64,000 nt of DNA from Macrotis lagotis (GCF_037893015.1 NC_133659.1:14984183-15048182), one strand, 5' to 3'. Counted from the stretch's first letter, positions 1-12,649 are shown. Numbers and translations: made by a program. The notes: generated from the letters alone by a model not told the origin.

Positions 1-556
1 AAGGGTAATTTCCAATACCACTCATGATATGTTGTTATTTGTGTTACTATTATTTAAGGCTCCATTAAGGAATTTTGAGCATAAACCATTTGAACTGCCA
101 TCATGGGAATTCCTGTTCTAATATCCAAGGATATTCAAATCCCTGACTGGGAACTTGGGTAGATTGCTTAACCTTTCTGGGCCTCAGTTTCCTGCTCTGT
201 ACAATGAGATAGGTGGATGAGATGAACTCAAGGGGTCCTTTCCAACTCTAACCCCTGCTTGCTCTGATTTTTAAAGGCTCAACCTAGTTGCCTCCTTCTA
301 CAGAAAGCCTATCATGATCTCCCCAAGTTAGGCTGACTCTCTTCTTCCACAAATTAACTTGCATTTCTTTGTTTAAATACAACTCTTACCCTATTAGAAT
401 GTAAATTTCTTAATTCACTTCAATTCAGTAAACATAGATGGAGTTCCTACTATGTACCAGATGCAGGGGATACAACAAAAGGGAAAAGGGAATAAACATT
501 AATTCATCTTTGACTATGCTCTCCACTTTACAAATATAGTCTCATTTCTTTTTTGT

Positions 557-662
557 TTGCTTGTTTTTGGCAAGACTAAGAGGTTAAGTGACTTACCCAA
601 GGTCACACAGCTAAGTATGTATTAAGTGTCTGAGGCCAGATTTGAAATCAGATGCTCCTGAA
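557..662 (-). repeat. tRNA-derived marsupial SINE, partial
   Basis: Reverse-strand copy: it reads ggttaagtgacttacccaag, then cacacagctaagtatgtatt, then a degraded B-box region. The head is missing, so this is a truncated, diverged copy. Confidence 0.75.
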
Positions 663-689
663 TATAATTTCATTTGAGCCTCACAGTAA

Positions 690-845
690 TCTTATGGGGT
701 AGATAAAATTATTATCCCCATTTTATAGATGAGGAAACTGAGGCATAAGGGAAGTGAATAGACCAGGGTCATGCAACTAGTGAGTATCTGAGAAGAAGAT
801 TTGAACTCATCTAGAGCTCTATCTACTGTGCCACATAGCTGCCTC
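690..845 (-). repeat. MIR/CORE-SINE-like fragment
   Basis: Contains the typical reverse-strand series 'ccattttatagatgaggaaa', 'ctgaggcataagg', 'gaactcatctagagctctat' and 'gccacatagctgcctc'. It is diverged and has no clear tail. Confidence 0.65.
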
Positions 846-1485
846 AAAAATAAAAATCTTTGTCCTCCAGAATTTTCCATTCCTGTCTTATGTTTTAAAA
901 TCCTATCACACACACTCACTAGTTTCGTGAACCATTGGGGAGATAATTTCATGCCTGAGCCCCTGGGGTTTTAGAGGTCCATCCCCTCAAAAGGGTTACT
1001 TTATATTTAATCTGAGAATATTTTACACATACTTATCAACATCTACACTATTTCCCCTCAATCACACTTTAAGGTCATTGAGGATGAAACTGTTTCATTT
1101 CTATTCTAGCTCCTGGTATATCAAAGTCTCAATAAAAGTGGTTTGAAGACTATTCAAAGTCAGAAGATGAGTTCAAATTCCAGTTCTTCCTTTTGCTATC
1201 TGTGTGACTATAATTGCTAAGCTTCTGAGGCCTTCATATTCCTCAACTTTCAAATTAACCTTGAAGGCCCTTCCATATCCAAGATTCTACATACTCAAAT
1301 AGAGTGACTTGTGAACCTTCAACAGGGCTCCTTAACCCTTTTCCACATCACTGCCCCCTCTGACGGTGACACCAAGGAGCCCTTTCTCAGAACTGAGTTT
1401 GTAACACATAAAATGAAATAGGTAGGACCTCAAAAGAGAAAGATTCTATTGAAATGCTGTTGAAGTAATATAAAAAACAAATTCA

Positions 1486-1649
1486 TGGGGGACAGCTAGA
1501 TGCTGCAATAGATAGAGCTCTGGCCCTGAGTCAGGAGGATCTGGGTTCAAATTCAAACTCAGACACTTAATAATTACCCAGCTGAGTGAACTTGGGCAAG
1601 TTACATAGCATGTTTTTTTGCAAGGCAATGGAGCTATCAAAGTATTTTT
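1486..1649 (+). repeat. tRNA-derived SINE with rearranged 3' end
   Basis: The forward head (gacagctagatgctgcaata) and B-box region (gggttcaaattc) are clear. A 12-bp direct repeat, aaaacaaattca, flanks the copy at 1474-1485 and 1650-1661 and marks the target-site duplication. The last part reads tttttttgcaaggcaatgg, the reverse complement of the normal 3' end, so the tail appears inverted inside the insertion. Confidence 0.75.
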
Positions 1650-2411
1650 AAAACAAATTCAAGAAGTCCAGGTTAAGAACTCCCTGATCTCTTTAAAGAC
1701 AGACAGGAGGACATATTAAAAGTCTTCTAAGTTAAGCCTTTGGAACTGTATGTATGAGTTGGCCAACATGGTGAGCCCCCCCGCCACAGACCCAGGTTGG
1801 AACACCGAGCTGGATGTTCTCAAAGATCAGCACCAGTGGGACTGTGAGACCAGTGTCATTCTGAGAAACTTAGCCAAGGCAGAGAAAGGAAAGATTCAGG
1901 GGCAGAATAGGGCAGAATAACCAAGATTGGACATCTGTCCTGCTGGCTGCACACTGTGTGCGCATCGTACTAACTGCCCTAGTACAGAATGGGGTCTCAA
2001 TATTCCAAATGGGCTTTGCCAGTCTTGGACTCTGCATCATAATTTCCTGAAGAGGGATACATTGTGAATTAACTCACGGGAAACTTGGAATTATATATTA
2101 TATAATATATTATATATAAATTCATTTAAAAGTATTGGGTAGGGGGGGAAGGGAAGGGGAAGGTAGGAAAAGAGACAGTTAATTTACTGCCCTATTTAAT
2201 CATCTGAGATCTTGGCAGGAGGAAGAGGTGGCAGTCATCCTACCATACAGTCTGTGGGAATAAGCCTTCTACACTTGGTGCCCCCCCCACCCCAGCACCT
2301 TGTCTTTTGGTTGTCAAAGTAATGCAACAACTTGTCAGGCCCTAAATTTTAAAATGGCCAAAATTTGGGGTACTTTAAACAAAAAAAATACCTCTCTATG
2401 CACATGCATGA

Positions 2412-2412
2412 G

Positions 2413-2444
<32 letters not shown>
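2412..2444 (+). repeat. (CA)n microsatellite
   Basis: A run of about 15 CA units with one terminal variant. Confidence 0.9.
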
Positions 2445-4517
2445 GTTGGACTTGATCAAATCATAAGACCAAAGACTTAGATCTGAGACATTAGAACAAT
2501 AATAAATTATATTAAATATTGGATAAGATCTGAATTCAGCTCGTCTTGACTTCAGATCTAGTTCTCTATCCACCATGACAGCTAGTCTTCATCTCATCAC
2601 TTCCGTATTATAGATGAGGAAATTAAGTAAGCAATAAGTGCTTTAGTATTATTACTTATTGTTGCCACCATCAAGGATATATGTCAAATATCTTGTAAAC
2701 TCGAAAATGCATATATATCATATTATATATCATATATATATATGTGAATACACTATATCAATGCTAACTATTATCGTTGTCATTGTTTTGGTTCAGATTA
2801 GGAGATCAGTGAGGATCTCCCAGAGTAGAAATTCCCTTCACCATTGTAGTTCAGCCATTCTTCTGGAACTCAGGGCTTTGGAAAATTGGGAGCATTATGA
2901 GGTTAAGTGACCTGTCCAGGGTTCTGGCCCTGCTCTTAATAGAACAGTTGACACCGATGCCCTGGTTGATGATCATGGGCATCGCTGGCAAAAGCTTGAA
3001 CCAATTATCCCTGATTCTTACCAGTCCAGTTCTTTCCACAATACATTCCGCCTTTCAAATGCTTTATTAACTTTTAAATAATTCCACTTAGAGCCTATTA
3101 GGCACCCCTTGGCTCCTTACATTTCAGAATCTGTTTTGAAATAAGTCATGCCCTTGAAAAAAGGCCAGGCCAGCACTGGGGTTGAGCCTGCAGGACCCAA
3201 GGCAGAACTGCACTAATAGACCATTTAACCAACGAGGATCACTTAAATGTATTATTTAGCAAACCTCCGCCTCATAAATAAGGGAGCTGCCTGAATTACA
3301 CATTCTCCCCACTCTTTTGCTCCATACTAAGATGAAATGAAGCCAGATATATACATGGCACAAGCGGGCAGCATCCTCTGTTTCCCCCACCACCCCCACT
3401 TCACTGGTGGAGATGGATGCTTGAGATCTATTCTTGCTCAAAAGATTAAAAGCACCTTAATGCTATTCCCTTCCCAGCTTCCTTCAGAGATGAAATTTAC
3501 AGCACATCATAATTTAGCTTAAAAATGTGGAGGCCTCCTAATCCCTTCAGATTGGAGCACCTTCTCAGCAATGTTACACCTGCTGAGATGGGTGGGGGCA
3601 CCTCACCCTAGCAGCAACTGCCATGTGTCCCAGTTGCAAACAGTGGAATCTCAAAAGAGTTTGGATGCTTGGCTAGACTGGCTGGGTTGGGTTTTTGTTT
3701 GATTTACTTTGGTTTGGTTTCAATCTGGCTTTTGTAATCACACCTGCTTAGAAAGCCCCCCAAATTGAAGACTAATGAATGCAAGACTCATTTGGCTCCC
3801 ATATGCTGTCTTTTGCTCCCAGGGGCAGACATTTTCCCCCCCAAGTAGTGAATATTAAAGATGGTACTGCCAGGATGATGTGAATCTCTCTCTGACATTT
3901 CTATGCATCACCTACAATATTTGAAATAGCTACATGTTTTAATCCAACTAGGATTTTGTAGGGTAAATGAGGAATGTGCCAGCAATGCCCATGATTACCA
4001 ACCAGGGCATCTGTGTCAACTGTTATATTAAGAGCAGGGCTTTTGGTTCTAATGAATCACAGAAGCCAAGAGTTGGAGTCCTCGGGTGTCGGTTCATTGA
4101 GCCAATATGATTTTTTTTCCATGATACAAAGCCGTAGCTGAACCTCCTCCCCAGCCCTTTAGGGGTTATTATCTCTATCCCACTGCACAAGCTCACAATA
4201 AACAGACCTTCTTTGTGTACCAGGTTATTAGGAGCTTGTCCCCTGGCACAAGGGCCACTTGGAAAGCCTACACCAAAGATTTTCCAATTCCCTCTCAAGA
4301 TTTCTGCTACATAGCCCCATCTAGAAGAAACTGCAGGTCCTGGGTTTTGTTTGCCTTTTTGACAAGTGACTGAACTACAACAAGGAGGCCATTGAAAGAG
4401 AAAAAAGCCCTTCTCTCCCCACCACTCATTAGTACCAGCTACAGAGGATACATTCCTCCTAGAAACCCTTTAGAAAATAGTTAAGGGGACAGTTGACAGT
4501 GAAATTTTGGGGTGGTT

Positions 4518-4518
<1 letters not shown>

Positions 4519-4565
<47 letters not shown>

Positions 4566-4978
4566 CTTTTTACTTCTTTCTTTATATCTCTCTTCATTTC
4601 TTTTCTCTTTTCTCTATTAGGCATCTATTTTTTCTTTATTTAGCTCTACTTCTTTTCTATAGTTTTCAATTCTCTTTACTCTTGTCACGTTTGGGTCTTT
4701 ATCTTACTCTCTTCTTTCTTTTTTCCTCTCTTTTCTCACTCTTCTGTCTTTATCTTTTATTTCCTTGTCTCTTTTCTTTAGTTCTCTTTTCCATTCTTCC
4801 TCAGTTTTAATATTTTTTATCTTTTCTCTCCCTAAACTTTCCCTCTGTTTTCTCTTTCTCAATCTTTGTTTTCTCACTTTTCTTTCCTTCCCTTCCCACC
4901 TCTCTCTCCTTCCTTCCTTCCTTCCTTCCTTCCTTCCTTCCTTCCTTCCTTCCTTCCTTTCTTTCTTTCTTTCTCTTC
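4519..4978 (+). repeat. Long polypyrimidine tract with (TC)n, (TTCC)n and (TTTC)n
   Basis: About 460 nt almost free of long purine runs on the plus strand. It has pure TC dinucleotides near 4521-4563, TTCC tetranucleotides near 4911-4958 and TTTC units just after. On the PGM1 sense strand it is a purine tract. The long serine/leucine/phenylalanine frames across it come from simple composition and are not genes. Confidence 0.9.
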
Positions 4979-5372
4979 CTTATCAAATAAATAAGTGAAT
5001 AACAGATAAAGATTCCACAGGAGTCTGTACTACAAACATCAGTGTAACTCTACTTTCTAAAGCAAATAGTCATGCGAACATTTTAAGAGAAAACAATTTA
5101 AAAACTACTTACATGGTTCCATTCAAGTCAATCCAGCAAGCAATGATTAAGTGCCTGCTGTATGCCAGACACACAAAGACAAAAACAAAACCCCTTTACA
5201 TGAGAGGTGACCTTCAAAGTTACATTAAAAACTCCTCTATATTAGAAGGCTTGTTTGCATGTGGTCAAACACACACATCCTTACCTGGGCATGCTTAGCC
5301 CAGGCTACTCCTTTTTGCTATTTATAAATGAGCAGATCATCAGGAGAGTAAGAGATCCATCAAGATACCCAC

Positions 5373-5630
5373 CCCATTGGCGGCAGCCATCTGCACTATT
5401 GTTTCTATGGCTGATGTATTAAAGTATCTCCCATCTCCACCAACCACCATGGAGGAGCCCTGCCGATCTTTTAAGTCTATGCAAAAGAAGATGCTTTGGA
5501 TAAAATTCTCCAGATAGCTTGGCTTTGTCTCAAAATAATAAGTCTTCTTCCTTAATCCACTGGTTCCAGGTTTCTGGTCATGATAAGGAGCTGTGAGAAA
5601 AGTCAACAGTGGGAGGGGACCGTCTTCCAT
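5373..5630 (-). CDS. PGM1: PGM1 alternative first coding exon (exon 1B)
   Basis: Encodes the N-terminus of an alternative phosphoglucomutase-1 isoform; the enzyme interconverts glucose 1-phosphate and glucose 6-phosphate in glycogen metabolism. The 86 codons start MEDGPLPLL and contain the phosphohexomutase N-terminal motif [10 protein letters not shown] (about residues 20-29), then YLENFIQSIFF, VVGGDGRYF and finally MAAANG. The donor follows at once (GGG|GTGGGT, gt at 5371-5372), phase 0, exactly like the canonical exon. The start codon has A at -3 and G at +4. The exon is paralogous to exon 1A at 34915-35160 and matches the known mammalian alternative N-terminus (isoform 2, reported in muscle). 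Its 5' UTR and promoter must lie above 5630; I see no clear TATA box. No frameshift or stop interrupts it. Confidence 0.93.
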
Positions 5631-6872
5631 TTTTCTGGTTGTAAGGAAAATCTAAGTTGAAATCACATCTTATCTTCCATTTGGTTCAGGTTGGTAGCTA
5701 TTTCTGTCTCAAAGAGACCTACCTATCCAGTCTCCCCAATTGCTCCCAAATCCTGAAGTTGACAAAGGAACTAAAACTTTCCTTTACTTGGTCTGGAAGT
5801 AAATGGATCTAATTCTAGTGCTCCGGCTATTTGAGACAAAAGGAGGGGCACCAGTTTAAAAAAAAAAATTTTTCTCTAGGGCCCCCAAGCCACTCAGAAA
5901 AGGACCCTTCTGCAAACAGCCACTGCAATCCCCCAGTCGAATGCCTCTCTCTGAGCTCTGCCTCATTTTCCCCCTAGGGTGGAGATGGCTCTTGAAAGTG
6001 GTGCACTGATCAGGGTTCGGTTACACACACCACATCAGTGCCAGCCTCTGCTTGTCAGATACATGAAAAGAGGGAGCAGATTCTGCCCTCAGAGGCAGGT
6101 TCAGTCCAAGGATAAGGTACCCCCTGGTGGCTCTTGTTGCCACCCCTGCCTTCCCACCCTCTTCACTGAGCCTGCTTTGAGAAGACCATCTGGGAATGGC
6201 ATTCTGAAGCTCAAACTGTCCTGTGCCACCCGGTAAGCCTAAAGGTCACTCTTAAAATGGAAGAGGCAGCTCAGAGGCCTCATGTTTCCTTAGCATTAGT
6301 CTTGTCAATGAGATAGCCAAGATCCTTCTGGGTCCAAATGCTCATAAAGAGTTAAAGGGAGGGGGTGGGGGAATGAATCTCACAAAACAGATTTATTCCC
6401 TCCCCACCAAAGGGTCGAACAAAATGGCATTCAGCACTCGAAGATTAGTGATGTACAAATGTTCCCCAAGTGCTGAAACAGCCCTTTATTTCTCTAACAT
6501 ATGGGAAAGGAGGGTGGGGGGTAAGAGCAGACCAAATATTTGAAAACTCAAGTAATAACGGAATAAAAGCCAAGTTTCCTAAATTTATGAGATTTAATCT
6601 GCTTGAAAGAGGGAAAACTGACATGAACCCAAGGCCAAAGAGAAGGACTTGAAAGCTCTATAGAGAAATGGCTCAGGAGGGAAACACAGTGAAGAGCTAT
6701 GACTAGAGAAGCTGCCTTTGGGGTCAGCAAGGTCCATCTCTCATATATGCTACCCATTGGGAGAGATCATTTCCGAGGGCGTTGATCTCAAACTTTAAAT
6801 TGCAGAGAAGGTCCCAACCTAGGTGTATAGGGATAGAAAGGTCTCAAGAAGGATGGATATAGATAAAAGGAT

Positions 6873-6933
<61 letters not shown>

Positions 6934-6940
6934 CAGACAG
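6873..6940 (+). repeat. (GATA)n microsatellite
   Basis: About 15 uninterrupted ATAG/GATA units ending in two GACA units. Confidence 0.92.
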
Positions 6941-7919
6941 ATATAGAGATTAATTGATTGATTTTATGTCTTTAGACATACCTGTATAGATATCTAAATC
7001 TCTATCTCTTGCTACCCATAAAATCACAGGTCTGATCCCAAAACAAGTCTATGAGGTTCTAAGAAATATAGCTTAATTTAAATTTCTCAGTTCATTTGGA
7101 CAGCTGGCATTTCTGTCGCAATCTTAAAATCATAATAAGGACAGAAATTCCCTTTTTACATATGCGGAAAGAGTGACCAAGAGAGGACATGTCCAGCTCG
7201 TAAAAGCAGGTCTTGGTGACTCCAAGACCCTATCTGTTGCTGCCATTTTGCTGCCACTCGATCATTGAAAATTGTACTCCTTATTTATTGAAACACAGAT
7301 ATGTAAATTCCCCTCATGGCTCAATAGCACCTGGAAATCAAAAAGCCTCCAATTCAAGGTTCCGAGGACCTGAGCATGTTTCTGTAGGAAAAGCAAATTG
7401 AGGATATTTATACAATATTTAGGAATCTTTGAAAGAAATGCCTAGAGAAGTAGAGGTTTACAAGGGAAGGATAAATAACCCTTTGGGAAACAAAATCTAG
7501 CTAGCTAGATTCTAACTGCTCTGTCAAGCCAGGGTTAGAAAGAAAACAGACACTGAATATTTTCTTGAATTCTCCTGGGCAAGGAGGGATGGGTATCAGA
7601 GGGGTTGCTCTGAGCTTGAAACAACACAGCTAAAAGTATATATGCTGAAGCCTTTGGAGTTATTGGCCGGCATCTGAAAACAGGCAGGCTAGGTTGCCCT
7701 GAATGTAGAGATGTTATTTAACTAAAGAAAACAACCCTAAAACAATCCTGATTTTTTTTTAATTTAAAATTGAAATTATAAGTTCAGAGGCAATTTAATT
7801 AATTAGGTAGAGGAAAGCCATTTCACTTGAATAGGGAATTCTTAAGGGAAAATAATCCATGCCAAGGTCCCAGCTGTTCCACAACCTTCCAAAGTTTCCC
7901 AGAAAGACTCAATGACTTG

Positions 7920-8074
7920 GGGGAAGCTAGGTGGCACAATGGATAGAACACTGGTCCTGGAAGCAAGAAGACCTGAATTCAAATCTAACCTCAAACACTT
8001 AATAATTCCCTAACTGTATGAACTTGGGCAAGTCACTTAATCCCATTGCCTTGTAAAAAGCCAGGGGGAAAAAA
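7920..8074 (+). repeat. tRNA-derived SINE
   Basis: Full-length forward copy from gaagctaggtggcacaatgg to ccattgccttgtaaaaag. It is flanked by agactcaatgacttg (7905-7919) and agacccaatgacttg (8075-8089), a 15-bp target-site duplication with one mismatch. Confidence 0.92.
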
Positions 8075-8394
8075 AGACCCAATGACTTGAACAGTCTCAA
8101 GGCATGAGTGTGGCAGCATGTGCTAGGGACAAGGCTGGAATCCCAGTTTGCTGACTCTAAAAGCAACTCTCTGTGCATAGACTTTTGTTTTCCCAAATGA
8201 ATTTTTAAAATCTTTTAGTGATTCCACAGGTGGAGGGTTTAGAGATTCATTTTTTAAAAGTTAGATTGTTTTAAAAACTTCAATTGCACAAGTATTTCTT
8301 AAGTTATTATTGTCAAAAAAAAAACACTCAAGATACTAATCTCTGGAGATAAAAAAAAAATGTAAGAAATGAAACTGCCCCTTCTCTTAAGGAG

Positions 8395-8522
8395 TTTAGA
8401 GCACCAGCCCTGGAGTCAAGAGGACCTGAGTTCAAATCCAGCCTGAGACACTCAAAAATTATCTAGCTGTGTGACCTTGGGCAACTCACTTAACCCCATT
8501 GTCTTACCAAAAAAAAAAAAAA
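8395..8522 (+). repeat. tRNA-derived SINE, 5'-truncated
   Basis: Starts inside the head (agagcaccagccctggagtc), carries gagttcaaatccagcctgag and ends in a poly-A of about 14 nt. Confidence 0.9.
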
Positions 8523-8679
8523 CCCTCAATGAGAGAGTATTGAAATTCATTCCACTCTCAAATAAATAAATACAGGTCTCAAAAGAAGGACCTATTATGA
8601 ATATATTGAAAGAAGATTCCAAACAACTGAAAATGAGAGAGTTAAACATCAAAATATATCTGAAATCTTGGCAAAGATT

Positions 8680-9330
8680 ACAAAAGATGGAGAGTTAATA
8701 CATGAGGAGTTTGCTGCCTTATTGGTGGACCTATGAATTGATCCAGTCATTCTAGAAAGTAATTCAGAATTAGGTAAAGAAAGATATAGTCATATCTTTT
8801 GTCCCAGAGATTCTATGGCTAGAATGGCAATGAAATTAATGACAAAAGAAGACCACAGATACACCAAAATTTTTCTTTGTGGGGTAGGAAAAAAATGAGA
8901 AACCAAGAGATGCTCACAGAATGAGCACAGCTAAGTAAATTGTGGCATATAAATATAACATTAGCAGGCTTTAATAAACCAATTATGAATAATACAGACA
9001 TTTGAGAGGGCTTATAAACTGATGCAGGGCAATGAAAGTAGAACTAAGAAAACTACACAATGACAAAAAATTGGAAAATGGAAAGAATGACCACAACCAA
9101 TTAAAAATGAGCTATGTGACATTATAGTCACCAAAGAGATATGAGAAAGCTTTTCTATTTTCTTTCAGACAGGGGACTGGAATGGTGACTCCTGCACAAA
9201 TGTCAGTTTGGGGGATGTGTTGCGTAATTTTTTTGAACTGGTTTTTTTCTCTCTCATTTATATCATATTATTAGGGGAAGGCTACTGATACATTCAGAAA
9301 TGTGAGCGATATTAAAATGAAAAATATCAA
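8680..9330 (+). mobile_element. Decayed LINE-1 ORF2 3' part and 3' UTR
   Basis: Forward sequence shows the familiar L1 order: a stretch on the insufficient-match remains of the CW..GTL region, 'agagattctatggctagaat', 'ccacagatacacc', 'gcaatgaaagtagaactaag' and a tail region with 'ggactggaatggtgactcct'. Frames are broken throughout. It is an older subfamily than the copy at 33.6 kb. The start is approximate. Confidence 0.6.
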
Positions 9331-10795
9331 CAAAATTATATTTTTGAGTCAACTTCACTATTTATAAAATTTCAAATCAAGCTTTTCTTAGCATTTGGAC
9401 AGCCTTAGGAGTATTCATTTACAGAGAGGTCAAATTGCTTTCATCCAAGACCATTCCTAAGGTTACCAGTCACAGTAAGGTGTAATAGAAATACCGCCGA
9501 TCCGGGAAGCAACCTACTTGGGGTCTACTCCTAGCTCAGCCATTAACTCCTATTTAGCCTTTACTTTTCTCAACAGAGAAAGAAAAAAGATTGAACTAGA
9601 TGATTCTATCATTCTACTGAGCCCTCAAATCCTAAGGCTGATTCTATAAAAGAATTTGGACATAGCTGAATGATACAACAACTGGCCTTTGTAGCTTATA
9701 AGAAAATCAGTTTCCTGAGTAAGACCCTAATCCCATGACAAAAACACACTTCCCTCCCTTCATTGCAGCAAGGAAGGGGAGTAGAAGTGACCCACAACAT
9801 CAGACACCGATGATGCATCATTTGGTATTGCTGAACTGCTATTTTTCTTTCTTTTTAAATCTTTGTCCAAGGAATGGCTCACAGGGGGAAAGGAATATAT
9901 TTGGAAGGGAATTTAACATCAAAAGGCATCAAGAAACTTTTTTTATTTTTAAATACAATCTGAAACAACAACACCAGCATACTTAAAAAAGAAAGAAATT
10001 CCACTACAGATACGAAGACACTTTGGCAGAGTTTTGCCTTTCTATCTTAAGCCAAAGTTGATCCTCCCAACTGGTGTATCATGCTACGAGTATCTTTTTT
10101 AGTGCTGGTTATATGCCAATCCCTACCCACAAGTTGCTGCATTTCAGTGAGACTGGATCTTTCAGAACCATATTATGAGCCATCTCATGAGCATGAGGCT
10201 GAGTTAAGCCCCCAATACAAAATTAAACCAGATAGCTAAGATTCTCAAAAAAAAAAAAAAAAAACCCGGCTCATAATTTCATGCACACTCTAAGATTGCA
10301 CACCATATAAAAATATTACTAGAAACTGCAAAGCTAGATGGACTGTGACATATGGTTAAAAAAAAGAAGAGGTATTAAAACATTAAGCTCTCTAAGACGC
10401 AGACGCTAAGTGGGACCGCTATTAAGAAACTCATTTGTTTTAGCTCTCTCACCCAAAGGTTGAACTTTATCTTCAGAAACATTGCTGCTGAGCATAGCAA
10501 ACCCAATTTGGCCTAATGAATTCTCCGAGGTTGCCAGTACTCCTTCACAATGACAGAAATTACATTTCGCCCATATGGGGCAGTTAAAGATGACTCCCTT
10601 CAGACAAGGAACTTTCCTACCAATTGGAGGTCTAATCAATTTTGTGATGGCAGAGTTATGTACCCTTTCTCTCCTAGTCTCTCTGGGGCTCCAGCTCCTA
10701 ATAAGGCTGAGGTTGAGACAGATCGGGGCAGATGTGATCAGAGAATCTCAGACCTACAGTTCTAGACTGATGAGACAAGGGAAGTCCACAGAGGT

Positions 10796-10872
10796 CAAGG
10801 GATTGGTCCAAGGTTACACAGATGGTAAGCATCAAAGTGGAATCTGAACCCAGGTCCTGATTCTAGAGTTCT
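10796..10872 (-). repeat. MIR-like fragment
   Basis: Short reverse-strand fragment: 'ggtcaagggattggtccaag', 'gttacacagatggtaag', 'ctgaacccaggtcctgattc'. Confidence 0.6.
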
Positions 10873-11808
10873 AGAGTGTTCTTTTTCCCTAGGAGGATAC
10901 AATGGGAACTCTGCAATAGCCCAGGCTTACACAGGTGTGCCACTTCAGAACCAGAACTGGGAAAGGCCAACCCACCAATCATGACCTTCAGTCTGGAAAT
11001 AGGAAAGGAGTACCTGCCTGCCTACTCTGCCCAAAGTCCTGTGCTGAGGGATGTGGGGGGAAACAGAAAGAACTGAATGGCTTATAATGAAGTAAATCGT
11101 GGAAGTTAAGAGACATTGAAAAGTCTAAAGAAAGCCCAGAAGACCGGCCAACAAAGGCTGATTTTGACTCAAACAAAGAAAAGTCCCTGCAAGTAGGATG
11201 ATCCAAAAATGGAACTGGGGCCTCAGAGAGTGAGTTGCTCCACAATGGAAGACTTCAAGCCTAGGCTATATGACATGGTTTAGTCCTTCACAGAGCGGGA
11301 TTCCTGTTCAGGAACTGGTTGGACAACATGGTTTCTGAAGTCCTATCCAAAAGAGAGATTCTGCCAATTCTAGGATAATCCAGCCCCCAAGATCAAACAC
11401 TCTATAGAGTCCTTTGGGTTCAAACAAGATCCACTGAATCTCCTTTTCCCAAGACAGTCCTTTATCCTGTGATAGGGCAGAGGAGTGAGGAAGCTGAATA
11501 TGAAGTGATTTTGAGTTCTGAGCTTATGTGGCCCTTTGATCATCCCCCTTCATCTGAAATGGGCAAAGAAGTCTTCAGAAATCCCCATTGTTGGACCGAG
11601 CTCCATCTATGCCCAGATAGGGCATGAACCACATGGATGAGCCACAGCTGTTTACTCATTTCAGACACAGGCAAATGTACAGATTTGTTTTGTGAGAGTC
11701 TACTTATCTGCCATAAGGAAGTTTTATTCCATTGAATGGAAGGTAGGAAATATTAAGAGACAGTAGTGCTGATTAAAAAAAGGGAAGAAAATTGGTTCAA
11801 TAAATCCT

Positions 11809-11810
<2 letters not shown>

Positions 11811-11842
<32 letters not shown>
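11811..11842 (+). repeat. (CA)n microsatellite
   Basis: About 16 uninterrupted AC units. Confidence 0.93.
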
Positions 11843-11847
<5 letters not shown>

Positions 11848-12494
11848 AAAGAAGGCTGTTCCAAAGGGGACACAGATTGGTAGGAGTGTTGGAACTACCT
11901 TGTGAAATTTGAAATGCATTCCAAAAAAAACCCCTACTCTCTGCTAAGAAGCTTCCTCAATCTCTTTTTAAGGTCTTTGTATCGGGAAATGTTCCTATTT
12001 GCCATTATCAAGTTTACAACAATAAAAAGGAAAATAATTTTAAACAAATAAATCTATAATCTTATAGTCCATTTCTAAAGTATCTCACAGGCCCGAATCT
12101 TTTGGTTCTGGAGCACAGACTAGAACAGGTCCTCATTTAATTACGTTCTGTGAGTCTTTGACATCCCATTTGGACCTCAGTTCTGCCTAAGGAAAGCACG
12201 GTCCTTAGATGGAAGGGGGTGGGCAGGGGGCCTAAGATTCCAGAGCCAGGGCTGCCAGTACTTCTGGCTTCCCTGAGACTCTGTCAAGCTTGTGACTCCA
12301 GGGGCAACAAAGTCCAGGGTTCAACATTGACCAGTGGCCTCAGATGGTACTGGTCCCTGAAGACATCCAGTCATACTCACTGGGGAAGTGAAAGATCTCT
12401 CCGCGTTCCTGAACCTTTGCAAGTTATTCATGACTCTTTGTTCCAGATATTTCTCTGAAGTCTAGACCAAAATGATCTCTGCGGTAGGCTATCT

Positions 12495-12620
12495 GATCAA
12501 TCAATCAATCAGCAAGCTTTAGTTCCACGTGCTAGACAGAGTTAAAACTAGTCCCTGCCCTCAGTAAGTTTACGTTCTACTGGAGAAGACATGGACACAT
12601 AAATATATACCTAATAGACA
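12495..12620 (+). repeat. Ancient L2/L3-type LINE 3' fragment
   Basis: Reads 'atcaatcaatcagcaagctt', 'gtgctagacagagtt', 'agtccctgccctcagtaagt' and 'ctactggagaagacatgg', the pattern of old mammalian CR1-clade LINE 3' ends. The exact family needs a repeat library. Confidence 0.5.
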
Positions 12621-12649
12621 AAATAAATTGAAGGTAAATTTTTAGAAGA

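Larger units (their letters stand above)
1..5372 (-). other. PGM1: PGM1 intron downstream of alternative exon 1B
   Basis: This stretch lies 3' of the alternative first exon on the transcribed (minus) strand. I looked for the next PGM1 exon, which should carry the active-site serine loop of the TASHNPGG type, and did not find it, so exon 2 is inferred to lie left of position 1. The content is unique intronic sequence with SINE and MIR-like fragments, a CA repeat, AT-rich patches (2090-2115, 2705-2750) and a long pyrimidine tract. Open frames here are short and look like chance. Confidence 0.7.

Noticed and set aside
4493..4998. Hydrophobic Leu/Phe/Ser frames resembling membrane proteins
   Set aside because: Simple TC/TTC/TTCC repeats produce them.
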